In this document: positions 1 through 8,693 of the stretch, in pieces
How positions within the stretch are numbered: position 1 is the stretch's first letter
Layout of the letters: every line of letters starts with the position of its first letter
Notes under the pieces: generated by a model
Databases searched by the model: none
Told to the model about the DNA's origin: nothing
What the model saw: only the letters and a program-made list of their open reading frames with translations
Translations under genes and position numbers: made by a program
Origin: Legionella wadsworthii DSM 21896 = ATCC 33877
GTDB lineage: Bacteria; Pseudomonadota; Gammaproteobacteria; Legionellales; Legionellaceae
Assembly: GCF_000701265.1 (NCBI RefSeq)
Contig: NZ_JNIA01000025.1
Location: 1-64,000, forward strand
DNA: 64,000 nt
Direction: 5' to 3'

Positions 1-169
1 GCTTGAGTTTCCCCAAGTTGTCCCCCACTTCAAGGCATATTCCTACGCGTTACTCACCCGTTCGCCACTCGCCATCAGTCTAGCAAGCTAGACCATGCTG
101 CCGTTCGACTTGCATGTGTTAAGCATGCCGCCAGCGTTCAATCTGAGCCAGGATCAAACTCTTCAGTTC
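1..169 (-). rRNA. rrs: 16S ribosomal RNA, 5' end (partial)
   Basis: The reverse complement starts with the conserved 16S 5' region (AGAGTTTGATCCTGGCTCAG, then AACGCTGGCGGCATGCTTAA), so the gene reads leftward and runs off the left edge. The mature 5' end is placed near 169 by analogy with the E. coli 16S start. The leader (about 170-295) carries no ORF. Only the first 170 or so bases of the gene are present. Confidence 0.97.
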
Positions 170-301
170 AATTCCTGTGCCAGTTTAAAACCAGCTTCTT
201 ACTTCTCTTTATATACTTCTTAAGCACTCAAAGTTCTTCAAAGTGCCCACACAGTTTGTCTTCTCTCTTCTTAATGAACCTGCCCCGAAGGCGTGCTGCG
301 T

Positions 302-355
302 ATTCTACTGATTTCCCTCCCTGTGTCAAACACTTTTTTCATTTTTTTTTAAATG
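302..355 (-). promoter_or_regulatory. rRNA P1-type promoter with UP-like A tracts
   Basis: Read on the minus strand there is a perfect -35 TTGACA (324-329), a 16-base spacer and a -10 TAGAAT (302-307). A GC-rich discriminator (ACGCAGCACGCC) follows, as at stringently controlled rRNA promoters. Upstream of the -35 (330-355) are A tracts that match the style of an UP element. Transcription would start near 294 and read the 16S gene. Confidence 0.85.
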
Positions 356-396
356 TTTACTTTTGCTTATCTACCTTAATCCATATAGATCTTAGG

Positions 397-419
397 ATGT
401 CCATGTTGGACATTTTTTT
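397..419 (+). terminator. Small hairpin followed by a T run
   Basis: ATGTCCA (397-403) and TGGACAT (407-413) form a 7-bp stem with a 3-base loop, followed by a run of T on the plus strand. It lies between the rRNA promoter and the folA 3' end. The T run is on the plus strand, so it would stop antisense rather than folA transcription. Its role is uncertain. Confidence 0.4.
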
Positions 420-460
420 GCTCATGAGGATTCGTTTTGGCGTGTTTATTTAGGAGATTA

Positions 461-967
461 TTACTGATGTAGGTTGTTTTGCCATTGTTTGGAACGCTCG
501 TAGAGATAAAATGTCATATCAAACTTATTTTTATCATCTTGTGCCGTAAACTGCTTCTCACGACAATGCCACACCGATTCATCTATTTTCGGAAAATAGA
601 CGTCTGCTTCAAATTGATGATGTATGCGAGTGATGTATAAACGATCGGCTCTGTTTATCCCTTCAGCAAATATAGCAGCCCCGCCTATGATCATAATTTC
701 TGGAAACTCACTCATTGTATCAATTGCTTTGTTTAATGAATTAAATATGATTACTCCCTCAATAGAGTCTACTTGATGACTCAGTACAATATTTATTCTT
801 CCAGGTAGAGGTTTCCCTATAGAAGTGAAGGTTTTTCTACCCATGATGATGGGTTTACCCATAGTGATGGATTTAAAATGTTGTAAATCAGCGGGAAGAT
901 GGCAAAGAAGTTGGTTGTTTATTCCTAACCCATCGTTTTCATCAATCGCAGCAATTAAACTTATCAT
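461..967 (-). CDS. folA: Dihydrofolate reductase
   Basis: Reduces dihydrofolate to tetrahydrofolate with NADPH; cytosolic. At 168 aa it has the usual bacterial DHFR length. It starts MISLIAAIDENDGLG, the usual N-terminal strand with the substrate-loop DGLG. It has the cofactor-binding GRKTFTSIGKPLPGR segment at about residues 43-57 and the IIGGAAIF glycine pair at about 93-100. The start overlaps the pdxA stop by 4 bases, so it is probably the last gene of the lptD-surA-pdxA run. In E. coli folA lies outside that operon. Confidence 0.97.
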   Translation of the reverse strand: MISLIAAIDENDGLGINNQLLCHLPADLQHFKSITMGKPIIMGRKTFTSIGKPLPGRINIVLSHQVDSIEGVIIFNSLNKAIDTMSEFPEIMIIGGAAIFAEGINRADRLYITRIHHQFEADVYFPKIDESVWHCREKQFTAQDDKNKFDMTFYLYERSKQWQNNLHQ

Positions 968-1938
968 TGTGTCATCCTAGAAGAGGCCATTGATTTTGCC
1001 ATCTCAACAGCAGCAAGCATAGAACCTGTATCAAGCAGATTTTTACCAGCCAGCTCCAAAGCGGTTCCGTGATCTACTGAAGTCCTGATTATAGGTAATC
1101 CCAAAGTGACATTCACTGCGTTATGAAAATCAGCATATTTTATCACTGGTAAACCTTGGTCATGGTACATCGCGATGAAAGCATCGCAATTTTTTAATTG
1201 ATTGGAAATAAAAAGGGTATCTGCAGGCAAAGGTCCTAAGACATTCATTCCTTTTTCTTGTAAGAAATTTAACGCAGGAGTAATCACTTCAATTTCTTCT
1301 CGTCCCAAATAACCAGACTCACCAGCATGCGGATTTAGACCAGCCACCTTAATACATGGATTTTTAATATGAAAATCTGAAATTAATGAACGATGCACCT
1401 GAGTTATCACTTTAATAATTAATTCTGCGGTAATTGCATTGGGGACTTCATGTAAAGGTAGATGTGTTGTCACTAAAGCTACTTTCATTGCCGGACACGC
1501 CAACATCATGACTACATCGGTATTGAAGAATTGAGAAAAGAATTCCGTATGTCCGCTAAAAGAAATACCTGCTTCATTAATGACGGCTTTGTGGACTGGC
1601 GCAGTTATTATTCCAGAAAATTCCCCGCGTCCACATAGTGTAGCTGCTTGATGAAGTAATTCTATGACGTAGGAAGCATTTCTACAATTAAGGTGTCCGG
1701 TCTGGACCTTTTCTGGGCAGTTGATTGAAAGCACCGTTAGGTGCCCTGCTTTTGGTGAAATCACTTTACCCCTTTCGTAGGGGATAAAACAGACATCAGA
1801 ATTTAGTTCTTTTGCCCTGCTCTCAAGTACTCTTTGATCACCTAGAATGACGAGAGGAAAATCGTAATTTGCTAGAGCCAAGCATAAATCTGGACCAATC
1901 CCTGCTGGCTCTCCACTGCTAACGAGAAGTGGCTTCAC
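964..1938 (-). CDS. pdxA: 4-hydroxythreonine-4-phosphate dehydrogenase
   Basis: NAD-dependent oxidation of 4-phosphohydroxy-L-threonine in pyridoxal 5'-phosphate synthesis. The 324 aa match the family. Visible landmarks are SSGEPAGIGPDL at the N-terminus, SGHTEFF near residue 130, GLNPHAGESGYLGREE near residue 205 and MYHDQGLPVIKY near residue 257, which supply the metal-binding histidines. Both ends overlap neighbours by 4 bases (surA upstream, folA downstream), which suggests translational coupling. No rsmA/ksgA or apaGH follows it, unlike in enterics. Confidence 0.97.
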   Translation of the reverse strand: MKPLLVSSGEPAGIGPDLCLALANYDFPLVILGDQRVLESRAKELNSDVCFIPYERGKVISPKAGHLTVLSINCPEKVQTGHLNCRNASYVIELLHQAATLCGRGEFSGIITAPVHKAVINEAGISFSGHTEFFSQFFNTDVVMMLACPAMKVALVTTHLPLHEVPNAITAELIIKVITQVHRSLISDFHIKNPCIKVAGLNPHAGESGYLGREEIEVITPALNFLQEKGMNVLGPLPADTLFISNQLKNCDAFIAMYHDQGLPVIKYADFHNAVNVTLGLPIIRTSVDHGTALELAGKNLLDTGSMLAAVEMAKSMASSRMTQ

Positions 1939-3227
1939 GCCAATTCCTTCTCAATAATATTGATATAAGCATCAGATCGGATATGCTGTTGCCAATTTTG
2001 TACTGCTTCAGCAAATTTTCGTTGCTGTAAAAACTGTCTCACCTGTTGTTTTTTAAATGCCTCTGAATCATCTTCTTGTTTACGGCCAAGCACTTGAATA
2101 ATATGCCATCCGAATTGTGATTTTACAGGTGGGCTTATTTCATTAACCGCCAGCTTGTCCATAGCTTTCTCAAACTCGGGAACGAGCACCCCCGGGGCAA
2201 CCCATCCTAAATCTCCACCTTTTACAGCACTCGATGAGTCCAAAGAGTATTGTTTCGCCATCAATGCAAAATCTTTGCCTGTCTTTACTTGTTGATAAAT
2301 ATTAATCACTTGTTTTTTGGAATCTTGTGGCAGCATACTGGGATCTGGTTTTAACAGAATATGTCGTACGTGTGTTTTTGTGATGACATGGTGTTGTTTG
2401 TCTCCGCCAATAGAAACAAGCTTAATTAGTTGAAAACCATTTCCTGCCCGTAAAGGCCCAGAGACTTGGCCAGCTTTCATATTCACTACTTCCTTAGCGA
2501 ATAATTCAGGTAGTTCTGCTAAATGGCGTTCCCCTAAATCCCCTCCTTCAAGGGCAAATTCACCGCTAGAATTCTCTATAGCCAAACGACTAAAATCCTC
2601 ACCTTTCTTTATTTTAGATAATAATATATCGGCTTTACTTTTAGCCTTTTTTACTTCTTCGGATGTAGGTTCTTCGTTTAGTGGGATAACAATATTTTGC
2701 AGATGGTAAGTAAGCGCAGCACGGTTAACAATCCCTCCTTCTGTTTTCAAATATTGTTCCACCTGTTCATTGGAAACCGCAGCTTCTTTTCCAACTGCTT
2801 TCTGTTGGAGGTGAGAAAGGATCATTTCTTTGCGTATGTTTTCCCGATAGCCTTCCCAGGTCATGCCTTGTCGAATAATCTCTTCCCGCAATTGGGTCAG
2901 CGTTGCGTGATTTGACGAGGCTATTTTTTCAATTGCCTGATTGAGTTCAGTATCATCTACAGTAATGCCATGTTGCTTGGCCATTTGCAGTTGTACATGC
3001 ACGTCGATTAAATGCTGAAGTACTTGTTTACGCAATATCGAATTTGCGGGGACTTGCATTTTTTGTGCAGCAATTTGTTTTTTTGTTAACTCAACTTGTT
3101 TGTTGAGTTCGCTCGCAGTAATCACTCCATTATTAACCACTGCCACCACCTTATCCAATAATTGTTTTGCTTCAGTAACGCCGACTGCCGCAAACAAAAT
3201 GCATATAAGTGTTATTCTTTTCAACAT
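1935..3227 (-). CDS. surA: Periplasmic chaperone and peptidyl-prolyl isomerase SurA
   Basis: Periplasmic chaperone for outer-membrane beta-barrel proteins. The 430 aa begin with a signal peptide (about 1-20, ending VTEA), then a chaperone domain beginning DKVVAVVNNGVITASEL. Two parvulin domains follow. The first, at about 170-275, contains GGDLGERHLAELP; the second, at about 285-390, contains THVRHILLKP and GGDLGWVAPGVLVPEFEKA. It sits directly downstream of lptD, whose product needs SurA for assembly, and overlaps pdxA by 4 bases. Confidence 0.97.
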   Translation of the reverse strand: MLKRITLICILFAAVGVTEAKQLLDKVVAVVNNGVITASELNKQVELTKKQIAAQKMQVPANSILRKQVLQHLIDVHVQLQMAKQHGITVDDTELNQAIEKIASSNHATLTQLREEIIRQGMTWEGYRENIRKEMILSHLQQKAVGKEAAVSNEQVEQYLKTEGGIVNRAALTYHLQNIVIPLNEEPTSEEVKKAKSKADILLSKIKKGEDFSRLAIENSSGEFALEGGDLGERHLAELPELFAKEVVNMKAGQVSGPLRAGNGFQLIKLVSIGGDKQHHVITKTHVRHILLKPDPSMLPQDSKKQVINIYQQVKTGKDFALMAKQYSLDSSSAVKGGDLGWVAPGVLVPEFEKAMDKLAVNEISPPVKSQFGWHIIQVLGRKQEDDSEAFKKQQVRQFLQQRKFAEAVQNWQQHIRSDAYINIIEKELA

Positions 3228-3314
3228 GCCTCAATCCTTATTCACTTTTTTCGAGCAATTTAGGTTATTTTTAAGCAAAATACAAGCTGCATTGCTTCAA
3301 CGACCATCTTAAAT

Positions 3315-5906
3315 TTAAGAATGGAATGGATCATTATATCCGGGAACGTACGTATGCAATATACTTCCTGGATCGCTATTTGCTACTGATCCTAAGCCTT
3401 TTAATAATATTTGCAAATAAATGTTGTTATTATATTGAGGAGAAAATTCAGAATTCAAACTCTTAAAGGTCCTTCCCCCCAAAATTCGTAAAGCCCAACA
3501 ACAACTATCATATTGCATTCCCAGTAAAGACAACATACTGTAATTTTTACTGATATTATGACTGTAGGCACCAATAGTGCTCCATCGCTCACTGAGGGGC
3601 CATGACACCGATACCAATCCTTGATGCAGGGAATTATTTACCCCTGTTTTATTCAAAATCCTGGTGACATCTCCATTAACAAGATAGCTGTAACCCAAAT
3701 TAATTATTGCATTCGGTTGGGGTTGATAATGCACATTTAAACCCGCATTATTTGTCGAAGAATTTGCCGGGTTCCATACGTAATTACCTAGAATTTTTAA
3801 AGGAGGACTAAAATGATAAACCGCCCTGGAAGCAATTGGTGAAAATCCATAAAAGGGGGATAATTGACCAATTTCCAGAGAACTTGCAAGGCAATCTCCC
3901 GTAAGACTACGACAAAGCTGTACTTTTCTATCTCTAAAATACTTAATTTGCCCAATGGAAAAACTGGCCCGCTCAGCGCCTGTACTTTCAGACAGCCAAC
4001 GGGAAGTCAGTGCATAAGATAATTGATTTGCATCACCAATTCGGTCAAATCCAGAAAAACGGTTGGTTCTAAAAAGTTGGTCAAAGTTAAAAATCATATT
4101 TGCCGAATCATATATCGGCAACTGATTTTGGTTATAATACGGAACATACAAATAGAATAAGCTCGGTTCTAAAGTCTGGTTGTAAGACTCTCCCATCCAA
4201 TTAAAATATCGGTCAAAAAATAATCCAGTTCGTGTACTAAATCGTGGGATAAAACGATTATATTCAGCATGATTATCATTCCAATTATTTTGCACTTGAT
4301 AATAGTTTTCGACGAATTCTGCTGATGGAGTAATAAATCCCCAATTATTGCGGAGGGGCAAAGAAAGTACTGGATTAAAATGGAACCGGGGTCCCTGGGG
4401 CATTTCCACTATTGAAGGATTATTTCCAAAAAATTGGCCTGTTTCCAATGTTTTATTAATGCCGCGTATTTGCCATTTTGATGTGGGCCAAAAAAATTGA
4501 TCGTATTGGCCCCTAATATTTAAATCAGCATTTCCAGGTAATTCAAAGTAATAGCCGCGGGCATATATTTGAGGCAATCGTTCATATTGATCGGCGATGG
4601 GTGTTTCATTAATAGGATGTAATGTTTGGAAACTTTGAACCATTCCTCTAAAAGTCCAATGTTCCGTGGAATAGGTTAAATCAGCTTGACGTAATAATTG
4701 CCTCTGAGTAATCAAGGCCAGATTTGTACTGAAATCTTGAAAATAATAATCATCGGAGACTTGTTGCAGATTCAGGTTTAATCTTAAAGCAGGTGTAAAT
4801 TGAGTGGTGTCAAGAAAACCTATTAGCCATCTATTTGAAGATTTATCTCTAAAGGATGGAAATTCTTCGGAGTGGCTATTTAAAAAATTCCGGTAAGCAG
4901 CATCATTCGGCAAAAAGCTGCCGGTGAGAACTCCAATACTGTTCGCCGTTAGATAACGAAATTCTCCACCAAGCATGACATTACGCTTGGTATAAACATG
5001 GGGAGTAAGAGTCAAATCATAGTTGGGTGCAATATTCCAATAATAGGGAAGTCCTAAATCAAAACCCCCTACATTGGAATAGCCCGTTAAAGGCATTAAA
5101 AACCCAGATTTGCGTTCTTTTGTCGTAGGAAAGCTTAAGTAAGGAACATACAGTACTGGCCATTCATGGAGGCGCAGTTTTACATTTCTTGCGACCCCCA
5201 TTTTTTTGGTATTATCAATCACAATCGACTTTGCTTCGACATCCCACGCTTTGTCCTGGGGGGAACAGGTTGTGTAAGTTGCCTGTCGTAATAAATAATC
5301 CGAATTGGGAAAACGTTGCATTAAACCTGCTCGTCCCCACGCAGGTAGAAGGGCAGCTCGTTTATTGATATTAAAACGATAAAGGACATCTTCAGTTTGG
5401 CCAGATTTATCCTTGGGATTTATTGTAGCCTTACGAGCAATCAAAAGTTTATCAGGTTCCAAATAATGTACATTACCCAGGAATTCTATATGAGTAATAT
5501 CCTTACTCTTGGGATCCCGGTATACATAGGCTGTTTGTGCATTAACGATTCTTTCTCCTTGCTGTATTTCTATATGTCCTGTCAGCTTGGAGGGTTTATC
5601 CTGATAAAACGAGACTCGATCTGCCATGATTCTTACTTCGTCAGGGGAAGCAAGCGGAGTCACTGTAAGTGGCTGGTATGATCCAAGACAAATAGGTGAA
5701 CTTTGATCGGCGTGCCATCCCAAGCATTGGGCAAACTTTGACCTTATTGCATCAGTTAAATCAACATCGCGCGCTATCACACATGCTTGTACTGGTTCAT
5801 TGACGACCGAAGCAGAGTAAGCGAATGCATGATAAATTAACATGATTAAAATGAGTACTACCGAAAAGATACTCATCAAGAACCATTTAAATGAAATCTT
5901 GTTCAC
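3315..5906 (-). CDS. lptD: LPS-assembly protein LptD
   Basis: Outer-membrane beta-barrel that, with LptE, inserts lipopolysaccharide into the outer leaflet. The 863 aa contain an N-terminal OstA-like jellyroll (about 75-200, with MADRVSFYQDKPSKLTG) and a long C-terminal barrel. Cysteines fit the family disulfide pattern: N-terminal cysteines, TTCSPQDK near residue 212, and the adjacent pair in YDSCCW near the C-terminus. The first codon at 5906 is GTG. An in-frame ATG ten codons later (5876) would also give a good signal peptide, so the start is uncertain. It heads the surA-pdxA-folA run. Confidence 0.95.
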   Translation of the reverse strand: MNKISFKWFLMSIFSVVLILIMLIYHAFAYSASVVNEPVQACVIARDVDLTDAIRSKFAQCLGWHADQSSPICLGSYQPLTVTPLASPDEVRIMADRVSFYQDKPSKLTGHIEIQQGERIVNAQTAYVYRDPKSKDITHIEFLGNVHYLEPDKLLIARKATINPKDKSGQTEDVLYRFNINKRAALLPAWGRAGLMQRFPNSDYLLRQATYTTCSPQDKAWDVEAKSIVIDNTKKMGVARNVKLRLHEWPVLYVPYLSFPTTKERKSGFLMPLTGYSNVGGFDLGLPYYWNIAPNYDLTLTPHVYTKRNVMLGGEFRYLTANSIGVLTGSFLPNDAAYRNFLNSHSEEFPSFRDKSSNRWLIGFLDTTQFTPALRLNLNLQQVSDDYYFQDFSTNLALITQRQLLRQADLTYSTEHWTFRGMVQSFQTLHPINETPIADQYERLPQIYARGYYFELPGNADLNIRGQYDQFFWPTSKWQIRGINKTLETGQFFGNNPSIVEMPQGPRFHFNPVLSLPLRNNWGFITPSAEFVENYYQVQNNWNDNHAEYNRFIPRFSTRTGLFFDRYFNWMGESYNQTLEPSLFYLYVPYYNQNQLPIYDSANMIFNFDQLFRTNRFSGFDRIGDANQLSYALTSRWLSESTGAERASFSIGQIKYFRDRKVQLCRSLTGDCLASSLEIGQLSPFYGFSPIASRAVYHFSPPLKILGNYVWNPANSSTNNAGLNVHYQPQPNAIINLGYSYLVNGDVTRILNKTGVNNSLHQGLVSVSWPLSERWSTIGAYSHNISKNYSMLSLLGMQYDSCCWALRILGGRTFKSLNSEFSPQYNNNIYLQILLKGLGSVANSDPGSILHTYVPGYNDPFHS

Positions 5907-6052
5907 GAATGATAAAATGCCTTATTATGCACATTAACTTTGTAACTATCACTTGGGTCATCACATCATTAGGGGGGTTATGGCATCATCCCTCCTGCGA
6001 TTGAAGACCTGGATCCTAAGTTACAGCCAAAAATAATGTTGGGAAGTATACC

Positions 6053-7033
6053 ATGCATGCACGAGAAAACGCACTGAAAGAATGGTTAAATCAAACGCTG
6101 AATCTGAACGATTTCCAGCTGGTGCCTTTAGCTGGAGACGCCAGTTTTAGAAGATATTTTCGCCTCAAATATAATGGCATAACACGAGTTGTTATGGATG
6201 CACCTCCTGAAAAAGAAGATCTCAAGCCATTTATCCATATTGCAAAGCAACTAGAAAAAGCAGATGTTCATACCCCCAAAATTTTAGAGAAGAATTTAGA
6301 AGCTGGATTTTTATTGTTAAGTGATTTAGGAAATCAACTTCTTTTAAATGCACTCTCTTCTGAGACGGTAAACGGCTATTACGAGCATGCAATAAAAACT
6401 TTGTTTAAAATCCAAAACTGCCCGATTGATGCTCCTCTGCTTGCTCCTTTTGATAAGGCCCACATGCTTAAAGAAATGAATTTATGCGTGGAATGGTTTT
6501 TTAAAGCATTTCTTGCTTTGGAATTGAATCAAAATGAATACAATCTCATTCAAAACACCATGGAATGGGTTGCAGAAGAAGTCAGTTTGCAACCTTTAAC
6601 TTTCATTCATCGTGATTATCATTCTCGCAACTTAATGATAGTGCAAAACCAAACAGACTGCTCTTTGGGCGTCATTGATTTTCAAGATGCGATGCGGGGT
6701 CCAATAACCTATGATTTAGTATCTTTATTAAAAGATTGTTATATTTCCTGGCCCAGACATAAAGTTCTGGAATGGGTGACGTTTTACTATCATCAAAGTG
6801 CTTTAACCCGGGACTATTCTTTAACCGAATTTATCCGTGCTTTTGATCTGTGTGGATTGCAGAGGCATCTAAAAGTTTTAGGAATCTTTTGTCGCTTACA
6901 TTTACGGGACAACAAACCAGGATATATTAAAGATTTACCTTTGACCTTAAAATATGTGCTTGAATGTACGGAAACTTATGCCGAATTACATCCGTTTTTC
7001 CAATTTTTACAAATGAGAGTTCATTTAGCATGA
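6053..7033 (+). CDS. amgK: N-acetylmuramate/N-acetylglucosamine kinase AmgK
   Basis: Cytosolic sugar kinase of the aminoglycoside-phosphotransferase fold. It phosphorylates the anomeric carbon of MurNAc/GlcNAc during peptidoglycan recycling. The 326 aa show GDASFRRYFRL at about 28-38, the catalytic HRDYHSRNLMI (about 191-201) and the metal-binding IDFQDAMRGP (about 213-222). The stop overlaps the murU start in ATGA, and that partner fixes the pathway. The family is often annotated only as a phosphotransferase. It is divergent from lptD. Confidence 0.9.
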   Translation: MHARENALKEWLNQTLNLNDFQLVPLAGDASFRRYFRLKYNGITRVVMDAPPEKEDLKPFIHIAKQLEKADVHTPKILEKNLEAGFLLLSDLGNQLLLNALSSETVNGYYEHAIKTLFKIQNCPIDAPLLAPFDKAHMLKEMNLCVEWFFKAFLALELNQNEYNLIQNTMEWVAEEVSLQPLTFIHRDYHSRNLMIVQNQTDCSLGVIDFQDAMRGPITYDLVSLLKDCYISWPRHKVLEWVTFYYHQSALTRDYSLTEFIRAFDLCGLQRHLKVLGIFCRLHLRDNKPGYIKDLPLTLKYVLECTETYAELHPFFQFLQMRVHLA

Positions 7034-7683
7034 AAACTGCCATGATATTATCAGCTGGACGTGGAGAACGGTTAAAGCCGCTTACTAAGCTTTATCCCAA
7101 GGCATTATGCTTGGTTAACGACAAACCTTTGATAGAATATCATGTTATCAATTTAGCCAAAGCTGGTTTTGAGCGACTTGTAATCAATCATGCTTATCTG
7201 GGTGGACAAATTCGCCAGCACTTAGGCAATGGATCCCGTTGGGGAATTGAAATATGCTATTCACCAGAACCTCCTGGTGGATTGGAGACGGGTGGCGGTA
7301 TCGTCAATGCTTTACCACTTTTAGGCAAAAAACCATTCATTACTGTCAATGCAGACATTTTTACTGATTTTGATTTTACACAATTGGATATTGAAAATAC
7401 CCAAGCGATTCATGCCATACTAGTGAATAAAAATCCTTCTTTGAATCATCATGGTGATTTTGGTTTAATGAATCAATCACAATTAACGAATGCAAATCCG
7501 GAGTATACCTTTGCTGGAATCTGCTGTTATCACCCGCAAATATTTGCAAACTGCAAGCAAGGACGTTACTCAGTTGCGCCTCTAATCCGTCAATATGCCC
7601 AACAAAAAGAAGCGACTGCAAGTGTTTATTCTGGTCTTTGGTTTGATATAGGAACCATAGAAAGGCTCAATGCGGTGAATTAA
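7030..7683 (+). CDS. murU: N-acetylmuramate alpha-1-phosphate uridylyltransferase MurU
   Basis: Nucleotidyltransferase that turns MurNAc-1-phosphate and UTP into UDP-MurNAc, bypassing de novo synthesis. The 217 aa begin MKTAMILSAGRGERLKPLT, the nucleotide-binding signature (GxGxRxxPLT type). PKALCLVNDKPLIEYH and a VNADIFTDFDF metal-binding segment follow. The ATG at 7030 overlaps the amgK stop by 4 bases. An upstream in-frame start at 6964 would lie deep inside amgK and precede the conserved N-terminus, so it was rejected. Confidence 0.92.
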   Translation: MKTAMILSAGRGERLKPLTKLYPKALCLVNDKPLIEYHVINLAKAGFERLVINHAYLGGQIRQHLGNGSRWGIEICYSPEPPGGLETGGGIVNALPLLGKKPFITVNADIFTDFDFTQLDIENTQAIHAILVNKNPSLNHHGDFGLMNQSQLTNANPEYTFAGICCYHPQIFANCKQGRYSVAPLIRQYAQQKEATASVYSGLWFDIGTIERLNAVN

Positions 7684-7752
7684 AGAGCTAAAATAAATTC
7701 AAAAGTGTGTCGTACGCGAGACTTATTTGCCTTGCTGTACAACCCAGCCCCA

Positions 7753-8559
7753 TTATCTTGGCGCAGTACTCTGACTTTGCTGTGGAGTTGGTTCTGGTGC
7801 TTTTTCCTCCCCTATTTCAATAGCCCTTTCTACTGCTTTTTGAGCAGCTGCTTTCTTGACTCGATGCTCTTCACCAGGATAATCACGGTGTTTCGATACA
7901 AGTGAGGTTTCCACATTTCTATCTGCCAAATATCTTTTGAAATCTTCTGCTGAGTCTTGCATCAGCTCTTCCACTTCTTCTGCGGTTAGGGCTTTATTGT
8001 CTCTATTGCCATTGGCATCCGCTCTATAAAAGTAGCCGTTGTCTGTTGCAATCGGTGGATTTTTACTGGCTAACCAAGCATTAAACAAGCGATCTAAGGA
8101 GGCAACTGTATCCTCGCCTAAAGGTCCTGCCTGATTGTCCGTCGAAGCATATCCCCGAACAAAATGGCCCTCTCTGCTGATTGCAAAATCGAAGCGAATA
8201 CCCGGTAATTGTTTTTGGGAGATAGTACCAACAGCTTCCTGGGCAATACCTTGTTGCATTCTCTTGAAGTCAGATTTTTCTGGCATTTCACCAGACCACG
8301 GTTTCACACCCTGCTCAAACTTATATTCAACAAATTTAGTAAATTCATCTACTGCTTTTAGGACTTCTTCTGCTACTTTACGAGAAGCTGGGGATTTATT
8401 AATAAATTTTGAACTATCTACGATTTGATGGACACGCTCACTTAAATACCGCGCTGCTTCTGGGGAACGTTCTGCATTTTGCATGGCTTTTAATAGATCT
8501 TCTCTTGGGGGCAAGGTCACATCTTTATTGGATATTAAGGAAGGGGCTTTATCACCCAT
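7753..8559 (-). CDS. Hypothetical cytosolic protein, possible Dot/Icm substrate
   Basis: A 268-aa protein with no signal peptide or membrane segment. It is helical and charged for the first 140 residues. A central segment (about 140-200) contains REGHFVRGYAST and DNGYFYRADANGNRDNKAL. The tail is disordered and rich in Gln, Pro and Ser, preceded by IGEEKAPEP. An acidic patch close to a flexible C-terminus is common in Dot/Icm substrates, but this is only suggestive. I do not recognise a domain. It stands alone between murU (convergent) and fadE. Confidence 0.8.
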   Translation of the reverse strand: MGDKAPSLISNKDVTLPPREDLLKAMQNAERSPEAARYLSERVHQIVDSSKFINKSPASRKVAEEVLKAVDEFTKFVEYKFEQGVKPWSGEMPEKSDFKRMQQGIAQEAVGTISQKQLPGIRFDFAISREGHFVRGYASTDNQAGPLGEDTVASLDRLFNAWLASKNPPIATDNGYFYRADANGNRDNKALTAEEVEELMQDSAEDFKRYLADRNVETSLVSKHRDYPGEEHRVKKAAAQKAVERAIEIGEEKAPEPTPQQSQSTAPR

Positions 8560-8693
8560 ATTAAATCTCTCATGAATTCAGGTTATTGCAATGTCTTTAT
8601 TATAGCAAATCAAAAGAACCAAGTGTAAAACAGTTTCATTCGGTCGCACGTTAAGAATGAGTAAAAACCCGCGTTTACCCGCGGGATTTGAAA

